DNA of 5,949 nucleotides. It comes from Croceicoccus sp. Its GTDB lineage: Bacteria > Pseudomonadota > Alphaproteobacteria > Sphingomonadales > Sphingomonadaceae. The stretch spans positions 1 to 5,949 of the forward strand of contig JAPYSD010000241.1 in NCBI GenBank assembly GCA_029936705.1, in the 5' to 3' direction. A model generated the notes under the pieces. That model was not told the DNA's origin, did no database searches, and saw only the letters and a list, made by a program, of their open reading frames with translations. Position numbers and translations under genes: made by a program. Below are positions 1-5,949 of the stretch, in pieces; position 1 is the first letter of the stretch; each line of letters opens with the position of its first letter.

Positions 1-164
1 ACGAACCCGCGATGGAGGAGGAGCGCTTCTTCGGATCGCGGGTGATCCGCGACCTCGAAGATCTGAAGCGCGATTGCGACGTGATCATCGCCAATCGCAT
101 GACCGCCGAACTGGCCGACGTGGAGGACAAGGTGTTCACCCGCGACCTGTTCGGTTCGGACTGA
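1..164 (+). CDS. ugd: UDP-glucose 6-dehydrogenase, C-terminal end (partial)
   Basis: This is the last 53 codons of a gene that enters from the left; the reading frame begins at position 3 and ends with TGA at 162-164. The visible protein starts EPAMEEERFFGSRVIRDL, continues with DVIIANRM and ends VFTRDLFGSD. From memory, this matches the C-terminus of E. coli Ugd almost block for block (YEP, FF.SRVVRDL, DVII.NRM, ADV.DKVYTRDLFGSD at the very end), so the C-terminus appears intact. The family oxidises UDP-glucose to UDP-glucuronate with two NAD+ in the cytoplasm, feeding acidic polysaccharides. The visible part belongs to the C-terminal UDP-binding domain; the NAD-binding domain and catalytic cysteine are outside the window. 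It converges on the cellulose operon, which uses the same substrate. A related nucleotide-sugar dehydrogenase with another substrate cannot be excluded from this tail alone. Confidence 0.88.
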   Translation, partial: EPAMEEERFFGSRVIRDLEDLKRDCDVIIANRMTAELADVEDKVFTRDLFGSD

Positions 165-457
165 GGCCGTGATTTTCTAAATCTAGTAGTGCCTAGCGGG
201 CAAGGCGTAGCATGTCGTAGACACGTTATGGCACCGTCTGCGGCTGCCCATCATCGAAGGCTGTAATTCCGTCGATATGGCTGATGTCGTTCAGGTCGCG
301 CCATGCTCTCACGTGAAGAAATATTGGACGATTTTGGTTCTCTGAGAAATTTGAAAGAACTGCTCAGCGAGTATTGGTAAAGGCGTGGGTCAAACCATCT
401 TTTCTAATTTCTCTTGAAAAAACGTCGGCAACTTTTGAAATCCTGAAATCTCGAACG
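165..457. other. Convergent intergenic spacer, right half AT-rich
   Basis: This 293-base gap separates the stop of ugd from the stop of bcsZ, so it should contain the ends of both transcripts. I found no strong hairpin followed by a T-run on either strand. The best candidate is a short stem at about 191-208 (GCCT pairing with AGGC around an 8-base loop) without a T tract. Composition changes sharply: hand counts give about 55-57% GC for 181-300 but about 38-40% GC for 301-420. Two short frames are present: a 25-codon ATG frame on the plus strand at 303-380, and a 45-codon minus-strand frame without ATG from 363 down to a TAA at 226-228. Neither is recognised, and I do not call either a gene. 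The region could be a decayed gene, an old insertion scar or ordinary spacer. Confidence 0.6.
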
Positions 458-1513
458 TTAAGTCATTTGAGGCAACAACGAACTAAAACACGTAAGTATG
501 CCGGAGTAATAGTCGTTTTCTGTGTACGCCTTTGGCGCCGTGGGAATGCCAGCCAACAGACTTGCATACTGAGTAACGCCAGATGAAAGCGCGTATTCGG
601 CAAATTCCCCGGAATTGACATCGACCCAAGCTGGCGGGATTTCTCCCTGCACGAAGTAGCCGCGCCAAAATTCGAGAATGGGCTTAGCTTGTCCCTCCCA
701 TCCGCTAAGTCCGAGATAAAGTGGAATTCGAATTGCATCGAAACCGAACCGCGGTTCCCATCCGGTGGCGGGACCAGTTACCTTTCCATTAGTGTAGGAA
801 ATCCAGTCAGAAGGAAGTTGGTGCGTGCCGAAGCGGCTTTGCTCGAGCAACCATAGCCCGTCCTCAATCACCTGCGTCCAAGGGCCATTCGGTTCTTTGT
901 CAGCGAACTCGCTTAGAGCAGGCCAGACGTAATATGACAGGTTGAACACGATTGTGCCATCATGGACGAATCCCTGTGCGCCGGGCAATAACAGCAACTT
1001 GCCGCGTTCAAGAACAACTTCGCTGGCGATCGCGGTGCGTATCGCAGCGGCACGAGTTGCGACGCTGGGCTCCTGCCATCGTGTTGCCGCGCGAGTCAGT
1101 GCCCACGCGATCAGAATATCACCATCGCTGGCGTTATTCCGGTCAGCCAGTGGGACGGTGGCGCTAGGATCGTAACGCCATATAAACAGCGCCTTGTCCG
1201 GCTGCGCAAGATTTTCGTCGGTCCAGCGCCAGATACGATCGAACGCCTGGCGGTCACCAGCCAATTCGGCCAGAACCAGTCCGTAACCTTGCCCTTCGCT
1301 ATGGCTAATCCCACCATTTCCGGTATCGACGACGCGACCATCGCTCTCGATATAGCGGCTCTTGAAATCGGTCCACGCGATCAGGAAAGACGTGTTTTCG
1401 GCGGCTTTTGCCAGATGTTGCGAGCGCGCCTGGGGCGAGGGTGCCGCGTAGCTGCAATTGGAACTGCTCATTGCGGCAAGCGCGGCAAGGAAATGTCGCC
1501 GTTCAAGGCGCAT
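458..1513 (-). CDS. bcsZ: Periplasmic family 8 endo-beta-1,4-glucanase of the cellulose operon (BcsZ/CMCax)
   Basis: The 351-aa product is a glycoside hydrolase family 8 cellulase, which cleaves beta-1,4-glucan in the periplasm and is needed for normal cellulose output in several producers. Diagnostic blocks are GRVVDTGNGG (59-68), SHSEGQGYG (70-78) with E73 as the likely catalytic acid, NNASDGD (126-132), FNLSYYVWP (190-198) and FGFDAIRIPLY (256-266) with D259 as the likely catalytic base. The C-terminal NDYYSGILT matches the family end, so the protein appears complete. From memory it is closer to Komagataeibacter CMCax (GRVVDTGNGGESHSEGQGYG) than to E. coli BcsZ. The start at 1513 is chosen because it gives an N-terminal signal, RRHFLAALAA followed by SYAAP, with GTGGA seven bases upstream; an upstream in-frame extension to 1633 lacks any signal and lies inside bcsD. 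The RR-x-FL pattern suggests Tat export. The gene overlaps the bcsD end by 11 bases and is last in the operon. Confidence 0.95.
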   Translation of the reverse strand: MRLERRHFLAALAAMSSSNCSYAAPSPQARSQHLAKAAENTSFLIAWTDFKSRYIESDGRVVDTGNGGISHSEGQGYGLVLAELAGDRQAFDRIWRWTDENLAQPDKALFIWRYDPSATVPLADRNNASDGDILIAWALTRAATRWQEPSVATRAAAIRTAIASEVVLERGKLLLLPGAQGFVHDGTIVFNLSYYVWPALSEFADKEPNGPWTQVIEDGLWLLEQSRFGTHQLPSDWISYTNGKVTGPATGWEPRFGFDAIRIPLYLGLSGWEGQAKPILEFWRGYFVQGEIPPAWVDVNSGEFAEYALSSGVTQYASLLAGIPTAPKAYTENDYYSGILTCFSSLLPQMT

Positions 1514-1524
1514 GACGCAGTTCC
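1503..1524 (-). promoter_or_regulatory. 11-base overlap and ribosome site, bcsD to bcsZ
   Basis: The bcsZ ATG (1513-1511) lies before the bcsD TGA (1505-1503), so the last codons of bcsD encode the start of bcsZ in another frame. GTGGAA ends seven bases upstream of the ATG and is the likely ribosome-binding site. This fixes the bcsZ start that yields the signal peptide and implies translational coupling. Confidence 0.65.
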
Positions 1525-1988
1525 ACTCGCGAGCCTGCATGCGACACCAGCCATGTGCGCAATCTCTCACCTTCCTGTGTAAGTGATTCGAGCCAGGCTG
1601 CGTATGCGCCTTCCAACATTGCGGGCATGGCATTCACAATAACTTCGCTGGCGCCGCTTCCTCTCGAAGGCAAGCCGGTGTGCACGATGTCCAGTCCGTG
1701 ATCGTCGAGTTCGAAATTGACAGCTCCGAGACCCATGCGGTCCCACACTGTATTCAAGGTCAGTTCAATGTCCTCGACATTGCTGAGATCGCCTAGCTGC
1801 GCGAGGGCGGCTAGGCGCCGCCCTGTTGCCACAAAAAAGCCGTGGGTTTGATCCGCCGATGCCGACGCCCGAATCTGTTCGATGACCATTTCCAGAACGA
1901 ATTGCACGGTTTCGGGAATGAGAGACCCCGCAACCGTACCAGTGCTAATTTTTTCCGACTCAATCGTTTTATACGCCGAATTCATCAT
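1503..1988 (-). CDS. bcsD: Cellulose synthase subunit D (periplasmic, chain-ordering)
   Basis: The 161-aa product matches the BcsD family (usual length about 156 aa). Recalled Komagataeibacter BcsD aligns in order: FFVATGRRLAA (51-61) with the LLREVGR region, VEDIELTLNTVWDRMGLGAVNFEL (71-94) with the ELNALLALIGWGTVTLEL region, LDIVHTGLP (99-107) with LRIVHENLP, and MLEGAYAAWL (124-133) with VLEGLYGRWV. In Komagataeibacter BcsD forms a ring-shaped octamer in the periplasm and promotes ordered, crystalline cellulose. No signal peptide is visible, as is usual for BcsD. The N-terminal 20 residues are polar and poorly conserved. Two adjacent ATG codons are possible starts: the first (1988) makes an ATGA overlap with the bcsC stop, while the second (1985) sits at a better distance, seven bases, from a GGAG at 1993-1996. 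The gene lies between bcsC and bcsZ, which supports the call. Assignment of family is firm; the exact start is not. Confidence 0.92.
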   Translation of the reverse strand: MMNSAYKTIESEKISTGTVAGSLIPETVQFVLEMVIEQIRASASADQTHGFFVATGRRLAALAQLGDLSNVEDIELTLNTVWDRMGLGAVNFELDDHGLDIVHTGLPSRGSGASEVIVNAMPAMLEGAYAAWLESLTQEGERLRTWLVSHAGSRVELRHAP

Positions 1989-1996
1989 TTCGCTCC
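1985..1996 (-). promoter_or_regulatory. ATGA overlap and GGAG ribosome site, bcsC to bcsD
   Basis: The bcsD ATG (1988-1986) overlaps the bcsC TGA (1987-1985). A GGAG lies at 1996-1993 inside the last codons of bcsC, four bases from the first ATG and seven from the second ATG at 1985-1983. The spacing favours the second ATG, while the overlap pattern favours the first; the products differ by a single methionine. Confidence 0.65.
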
Positions 1997-4900
1997 GAGC
2001 GCTTGTTTGAGGCCAAACACGGTCTTCACCTCGTTGTATTCACCGAAAGTGTTAAGATCTACCTCGCCACCGATCCGTGTTTGCCCGTTCAAATCATACC
2101 AGAACGAGCCGCCCAAATTGATTCCGAAGCCGGTCTCACTGCTCGCATCGTGATAGGCCGTGACATCGGAATCCAGCGTGACGAGTGCGTCAAGCTCGTC
2201 TTGCGCGGCGGGATCCGTAGGATAGAACGGCTCGGCGTCCTGCTCATAGCTTTGATAGCCGGGCGAGAGATAACCGGTCACCTCCAGTGCATCTTTCGCA
2301 TAGCGATAGCGTACCGGCAGACTCACGCTGAGGAAATGCTGCGGGCTGAAATAGCCGCCGTGGCCAAAGGTGAAATTGTTCTGATTATTGTCATAGGCCT
2401 GGTAGTTGCCATTGATCCCCACGGTCAGCACCGAGTTGGCATTACCCATAGCCTGCAGATAGCCGCCCGCATTGGCCTGCAGACGATCGTTGCCACGCAC
2501 ATTGCGGCCATCCATCTTGAAATAGCTGACGTCGGCATAGAACCCGCTTCCATCACGTTCCTGTGCAAAGGACGCACCACCTCCAGTGCGGAGAACCGAG
2601 CCCCATTCCTCGCCCGTGACCGGATCATATGCACCGGCATAGGATAGCACGCTATCGGTCACCGGGCGCCTTTCGAACCATAACCTGCCGCTGCTATACG
2701 GTGACAGACGGGGCGTAACGGCGACGCCGCCTTGTACTTCGACATGATCGAACCCCAGCGGTGTGCTACCCACATCCACTTCGACTATATCGCTCTTGTA
2801 CTCTGCCGAAACCGCAACGCCCGATGCGTGCTGCGGACCGGCATCGATCAGCTCAGCTTCTTGCTCGGCGATGATGCCGCGCGCCTGCAACAGACCGTTC
2901 CGCCCAAAGCCGAGCAGACTGTTATACTCGGGGGTTCCGGCATCGATCGAAATGGCCTTCGCCCTGGCAGTTATCCGGCCACTCGCAAATCCGGTTGAGA
3001 TGGCCGCATCAAGGCCTAGTTCGGCGAGTTGCGACAATCCTGTTTCGCCCGAACGCTCGCGGTAATGCGTATCCACTTCGATCATTGTTCCGCTTTCGCG
3101 CCGCAGCGTATCGATCTCTGCCGCGATCGACGCCAATACCGGATCGGATCCGACGGACTGACCTGGCAAAGCTGCCCCGCTAGGCTCGAAACCGTTCGAA
3201 GCCATCGTGGACATCGTAATTGGCGACGACATAACGGTCGTAGCAGGCCGAATGGTGTTGAAAGGTGTGCCTGCATAGTTCGAGAAAGCTTCTGGCGAAG
3301 GTTGCGGCTTCATAGGTCGTGCAGGAATTCCGAATTGCACCGGCGTAGCCACCCTGTCCGCAGACGACAATGACGCCGGATCAAACGGATTGACCGCTCG
3401 CTGCGCCGCGAAGGGATTCGCGCTTTCCATCGTGGCGAACGGGTTCCCATGGCCGAATGCCCCGCCGCTGATCCCGTGCTGAGCCATGTAAAGCTCGCGC
3501 GCGTGCTCCAGATAGCGGCGCTGATCGCCGCTGTCGCCGCGCGCCGCGTGGAAACGTGCGCCGGCCAAATAGACATTGTAGTCTTCCGGAGCGATATGTT
3601 CAGCCTGGCGCAGGGCGGCACGGGCGCTATCGAAATCGCCGCTCGTGCTGGCGGCATCGATCAGCCCCATCAGCGCGGCCATGTTCTCGCCATTTGATTG
3701 AAGTACCAGCCGATAGGTCTGCGCGGCCTGCTGGTCCATTGCCCCGGCCTGATACAACTGTCCGAGCGAGATGAGGATCGCATCATTACCGGGGGTGGAT
3801 GCCCAGCCAGCCTGGAGCACCTCGAATGCCTCGGCAAAGCGCCCCTCCTCGCGCAGTCGGTCGGCCTGTTCGGTAACGAGAAAGCCTTTCATTCGGGCAA
3901 GGGTAGCGACATCGGCAGGTGATCCCGTGGCCAGCGACGACGCCTGACGGATTGCGGCCTGTGCGACGCCCGATTGGCCCGACCCCGCAAGTATCCGTAC
4001 CAGCGGTTCATAGGCTTCAGGCGCATTCAACGGGCGGGCCATCAACTCGTTCGCGAGCACAGAAGCGCCTTCCAGATCGCCGATGTCGTACAGTGCCCCC
4101 GCGATCTGAGCGCGCCGCTCGGGCGGCAAACTGGTATTTGCGCCGATTTGGCGCAGCCCCGCGCTTGCCTGCTGCGCCTGGCCCCCGTCGGCCAACCCGA
4201 CTGCACGCTCGATGGCGCGCTGTGCGGCGACACCCATGGCGAAACCTTGCATTTCGGGGCTGCGCTGTGCTTCGGGGATGCGTTCGATCAGTTGGCGCGC
4301 CATTTCGGGCTGTTCCAGCCGTTCGGCGAGCAGAGCTGCAGCGTAAAGATGATCGGCGTCGTTGAACCCCGTCAGGCTTTGCATCAACGCAGTCGCCTCG
4401 CGCTGCCGGTTTTGCGATAACAGGAAGCGGCCGAATTCATACCGGATCCAAGGGTCTTGCGTATGCTGCAGCATCGCGCGCTGGAAAAGGCGTTCGGCCA
4501 TGGCGCTATCGCCTGCAGCCCATGCCGCCAGCGCTTCCTGCCGCGCTGCATTCGTTTCCAGCTGGCCAGACAGATCCGAGCCGATACCCGGCACGGCTAA
4601 TGCCTGCCGCGAGGCGCGCGCCGCCTCGGCATAGCGGTCCTGCGTTTCGTAAATGTCGGCAAGCAGGCCGTAGGCGACCGCTTCGTCGCCTTGTTCTGAT
4701 CCCACCAAGCGCTCGGCGATGGCTGCGGCTTGCCCCGCCTGACCATTCGCCAACAAGCGGCGCGCGTCCTCGGTTTCGGCAAAGAAGTTGGCGGAAACCA
4801 GCGCGTCGCGCCAGCGGGCGGCATTGCCGGCGCGCGATGCGCTTGTCAGCAAATCGCGCGCATTCGCGAACTCCCCCCGGCGCAGGGCGACTATGCCGAG

Positions 4901-5362
4901 TCCGCCCAGCGTATCGGCATCATTTGGCGCAAGCGCCAATGCGGCATCGAAGTGACGCTTGGCGCCTGTCAGATCGGAACCAGCTAGCGCATCAAAACCG
5001 GCGGCTCGCTCCTGTCCCGCCCGCTCACTGGCGGAGGGGCGGTAAGCGGCCGGCGACGGCGTGGGCGAGGGAGCGCGTCGAGAGGGTGACGCCGACGGCA
5101 CCGGCTTTGCGGCCGGAGCGGGCGTCGGCGTCGGAACTGCCTGACGGCGGCTCAAGGCGCGCTGGGCCTCGGCATTGTCAGGGTCGACGTCCAGCACGCG
5201 GCGATAAGCTTCATTCGCGCGCGATTGCTGGCCCCGCTCTTGCCAATAGCGGGCCTGTTCCAGCAGGGCATTCACTGCGTTCGATTGCGCCCATGCCGGG
5301 CTGGTGGCGCACAAGGCCAACGCCGTGCCGCAAATCAAAGATTTGCTAATCATCCCGATCAT
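1985..5362 (-). CDS. bcsC: Cellulose export protein BcsC: TPR scaffold and outer-membrane barrel
   Basis: The 1125-aa protein (E. coli BcsC is about 1157) moves nascent glucan across the periplasm and outer membrane. A Sec signal peptide ends at AWA-Q (25/26). A first TPR-like helical pair (about 32-63) is followed by a proline-rich stretch (75-108). A long TPR solenoid follows, with clear repeats near 117-148, 149-179, 229-256, 271-303, 494-524, 527-558 and 561-593. A disordered linker at about 630-740 holds three NPF motifs (640, 649, 658). The BcsC barrel domain runs from about 741 to the end, with the family-typical EIDTLRRE, YRERSGETGLSQL and GRITARAKAISIDAG, then alternating aromatic beta-strands. 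The last residues are VFGLKQALGAK, not a terminal aromatic. The start at 5362 forms ATGA with the bcsB stop; ATG at 5353 would also leave a signal peptide. It is cotranscribed with bcsB and bcsD. Confidence 0.96.
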   Translation of the reverse strand: MIGMISKSLICGTALALCATSPAWAQSNAVNALLEQARYWQERGQQSRANEAYRRVLDVDPDNAEAQRALSRRQAVPTPTPAPAAKPVPSASPSRRAPSPTPSPAAYRPSASERAGQERAAGFDALAGSDLTGAKRHFDAALALAPNDADTLGGLGIVALRRGEFANARDLLTSASRAGNAARWRDALVSANFFAETEDARRLLANGQAGQAAAIAERLVGSEQGDEAVAYGLLADIYETQDRYAEAARASRQALAVPGIGSDLSGQLETNAARQEALAAWAAGDSAMAERLFQRAMLQHTQDPWIRYEFGRFLLSQNRQREATALMQSLTGFNDADHLYAAALLAERLEQPEMARQLIERIPEAQRSPEMQGFAMGVAAQRAIERAVGLADGGQAQQASAGLRQIGANTSLPPERRAQIAGALYDIGDLEGASVLANELMARPLNAPEAYEPLVRILAGSGQSGVAQAAIRQASSLATGSPADVATLARMKGFLVTEQADRLREEGRFAEAFEVLQAGWASTPGNDAILISLGQLYQAGAMDQQAAQTYRLVLQSNGENMAALMGLIDAASTSGDFDSARAALRQAEHIAPEDYNVYLAGARFHAARGDSGDQRRYLEHARELYMAQHGISGGAFGHGNPFATMESANPFAAQRAVNPFDPASLSSADRVATPVQFGIPARPMKPQPSPEAFSNYAGTPFNTIRPATTVMSSPITMSTMASNGFEPSGAALPGQSVGSDPVLASIAAEIDTLRRESGTMIEVDTHYRERSGETGLSQLAELGLDAAISTGFASGRITARAKAISIDAGTPEYNSLLGFGRNGLLQARGIIAEQEAELIDAGPQHASGVAVSAEYKSDIVEVDVGSTPLGFDHVEVQGGVAVTPRLSPYSSGRLWFERRPVTDSVLSYAGAYDPVTGEEWGSVLRTGGGASFAQERDGSGFYADVSYFKMDGRNVRGNDRLQANAGGYLQAMGNANSVLTVGINGNYQAYDNNQNNFTFGHGGYFSPQHFLSVSLPVRYRYAKDALEVTGYLSPGYQSYEQDAEPFYPTDPAAQDELDALVTLDSDVTAYHDASSETGFGINLGGSFWYDLNGQTRIGGEVDLNTFGEYNEVKTVFGLKQALGAK
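5359..5362 (-). promoter_or_regulatory. ATGA start/stop overlap, bcsB to bcsC
   Basis: The bcsC ATG (5362-5360) and the bcsB TGA (5361-5359) share bases as ATGA. Only a weak GGA at 5374-5372 precedes the start, nine bases away, so bcsC translation probably relies on ribosomes finishing bcsB. The sequence shows the overlap; coupling is inferred. Confidence 0.75.
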
Positions 5363-5949
5363 TTGTCGTTGTCCAGTGCTTTAAGCCGCCGGGCCTGTTG
5401 TGCCTGCAAGGTGCGATAGGCCACGCCTGCTATGAATAGCGCGGACAGCAGCGCGCCAAGCGCCATGAGTAACGGATAGCGTGACAACCAGTGCGCCACG
5501 GCCAGCCACCACGGCAAATCGCCTACCGTATATGTCTTGCCAATATGATAGCTGGACATTCCGTCTCCGCTGACGATGGACAAACCGCCCTGAACCTGTG
5601 CGTTCAGTTCGGCATCGTCCAGATCGTGCAGCATGCGCGGTAGCGCTTCGGTATCCGAAGCCAGGACGGCCACCACAGTGCGGCTCGAATTGAAGGGCGA
5701 TTGAAATGATGCGATGCCGGTAAAGCTGTCGGAGGCATACAATGCCTCGTTTGCCTCTACCGACTGATCGGCTACGCCGTTCAGGTTCATCGACTTCTGC
5801 AAAAAGCTGCGTTCGGCCACGCGAAGGCGATCGTTCTCGAACCGTATCGGAGCATCGTCGAACAATCCGCCACGGGCTGCCATGCTATCGGGGCCAATCA
5901 CCAATATATCCTTGTCGCCCAGCAATTCGCTATTCAGCGTATTTGTTAC
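5359..5949 (-). CDS. bcsB: Cellulose synthase periplasmic subunit BcsB, C-terminal part (partial)
   Basis: The frame is open from the right edge to a TGA at 5359-5361, giving the last 196 residues of a larger protein (BcsB is usually 700-800 aa). The true start is outside the window; a TTG near 5925 is internal. The visible part shows an alpha/beta domain (DILVIG near 14-19, TVVAVLAS near 91-98), then an amphipathic segment PWWLAVAHWLSRYP (146-159), one transmembrane helix (about 159-178, LLMALGALLSALFIAGVAY) and a basic tail QQARRLKALDNDK. This order, periplasmic alpha/beta domain, interfacial helix and single C-terminal anchor, is characteristic of BcsB, whose anchor packs against the BcsA synthase and guides glucan into the periplasm. 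The following bcsC start overlaps its stop by four bases. Identification rests on architecture plus position directly before bcsC; the carbohydrate-binding domains are not visible. Confidence 0.9.
   Translation of the reverse strand, partial: VTNTLNSELLGDKDILVIGPDSMAARGGLFDDAPIRFENDRLRVAERSFLQKSMNLNGVADQSVEANEALYASDSFTGIASFQSPFNSSRTVVAVLASDTEALPRMLHDLDDAELNAQVQGGLSIVSGDGMSSYHIGKTYTVGDLPWWLAVAHWLSRYPLLMALGALLSALFIAGVAYRTLQAQQARRLKALDNDK

Noticed and set aside
191..208. A possible terminator hairpin downstream of ugd
   Set aside because: The stem has only four Watson-Crick pairs plus wobble pairs and no T tract, so it is not called as a terminator.
1514..1633. An upstream extension of bcsZ by 40 codons
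   Set aside because: It would bury the signal peptide inside the protein and run far into bcsD; its residues (Cys/His/Trp-rich) look like out-of-frame bcsD.
2003..2647. A 214-codon open frame on the plus strand, opposite the bcsC barrel
   Set aside because: It is antisense to conserved barrel sequence; the Ile/Ala-rich product is a mirror of the bcsC codon pattern and matches no family I know.
5309..5332. Cysteines in the BcsC signal peptide as a possible lipoprotein site
   Set aside because: The residues before C11 (SLI) and C18 (LAL) lack the small residue at -1 required for a lipobox, and a good AWA-Q signal-peptidase I site follows.
4522..5349. A 275-codon open frame on the plus strand, opposite the bcsC N-terminus
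   Set aside because: Its product is Arg/Pro/Ala-rich without recognisable domains, and it lies wholly antisense to a well-supported bcsC. High GC removes stop codons in this frame.
1..5949. CRISPR arrays, tRNA or rRNA genes, insertion-sequence ends
   Set aside because: No regularly spaced repeats, tRNA-like cloverleaf, rRNA signature or paired terminal inverted repeats were seen by eye on either strand.

Overview
The window looks like chromosome of a GC-rich alphaproteobacterium, probably a sphingomonad relative (Sphingomonas, Novosphingobium or Erythrobacter type). That placement is an inference from codon use and from the character of the proteins, not from a marker gene. It carries the 3' part of a bacterial cellulose synthase (bcs) operon on the minus strand, facing the tail of a nucleotide-sugar dehydrogenase gene on the plus strand.

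Layout, left to right: positions 1-164 hold the C-terminus of a UDP-glucose 6-dehydrogenase (ugd, plus strand). Positions 165-457 are an intergenic spacer between two convergent genes; its right half is AT-rich and no convincing gene or terminator was found. Everything from 458 to the right edge is one tightly packed minus-strand operon. In transcription order it is bcsB (C-terminal 196 residues, start outside the window), bcsC (1125 aa, complete), bcsD (161 aa) and bcsZ (351 aa). Each junction overlaps: ATGA at bcsB/bcsC, ATGA at bcsC/bcsD and 11 bases at bcsD/bcsZ. The operon promoter and bcsA must lie beyond the right edge.

How the genes work together: BcsA (not seen) polymerises glucose from UDP-glucose and passes the glucan through the inner membrane to the periplasmic, membrane-anchored BcsB. 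BcsC bridges the periplasm with TPR helices and exports the chain through an outer-membrane barrel. BcsD is the periplasmic component known from cellulose producers of the Komagataeibacter type, where it helps order the chains. BcsZ is a family 8 endo-beta-1,4-glucanase that trims glucan in the periplasm. The presence of BcsD and a BcsZ resembling the Komagataeibacter CMCax enzyme points to a type I (bcsABCD-like) system. Ugd uses the same precursor, UDP-glucose, for UDP-glucuronate.

I see no undescribed system here. The most distinctive details are three NPF motifs spaced exactly nine residues apart in the BcsC linker, a proline-rich insert near the BcsC N-terminus, a Tat-like signal on BcsZ, and the AT-rich convergent spacer with small coding-like frames.
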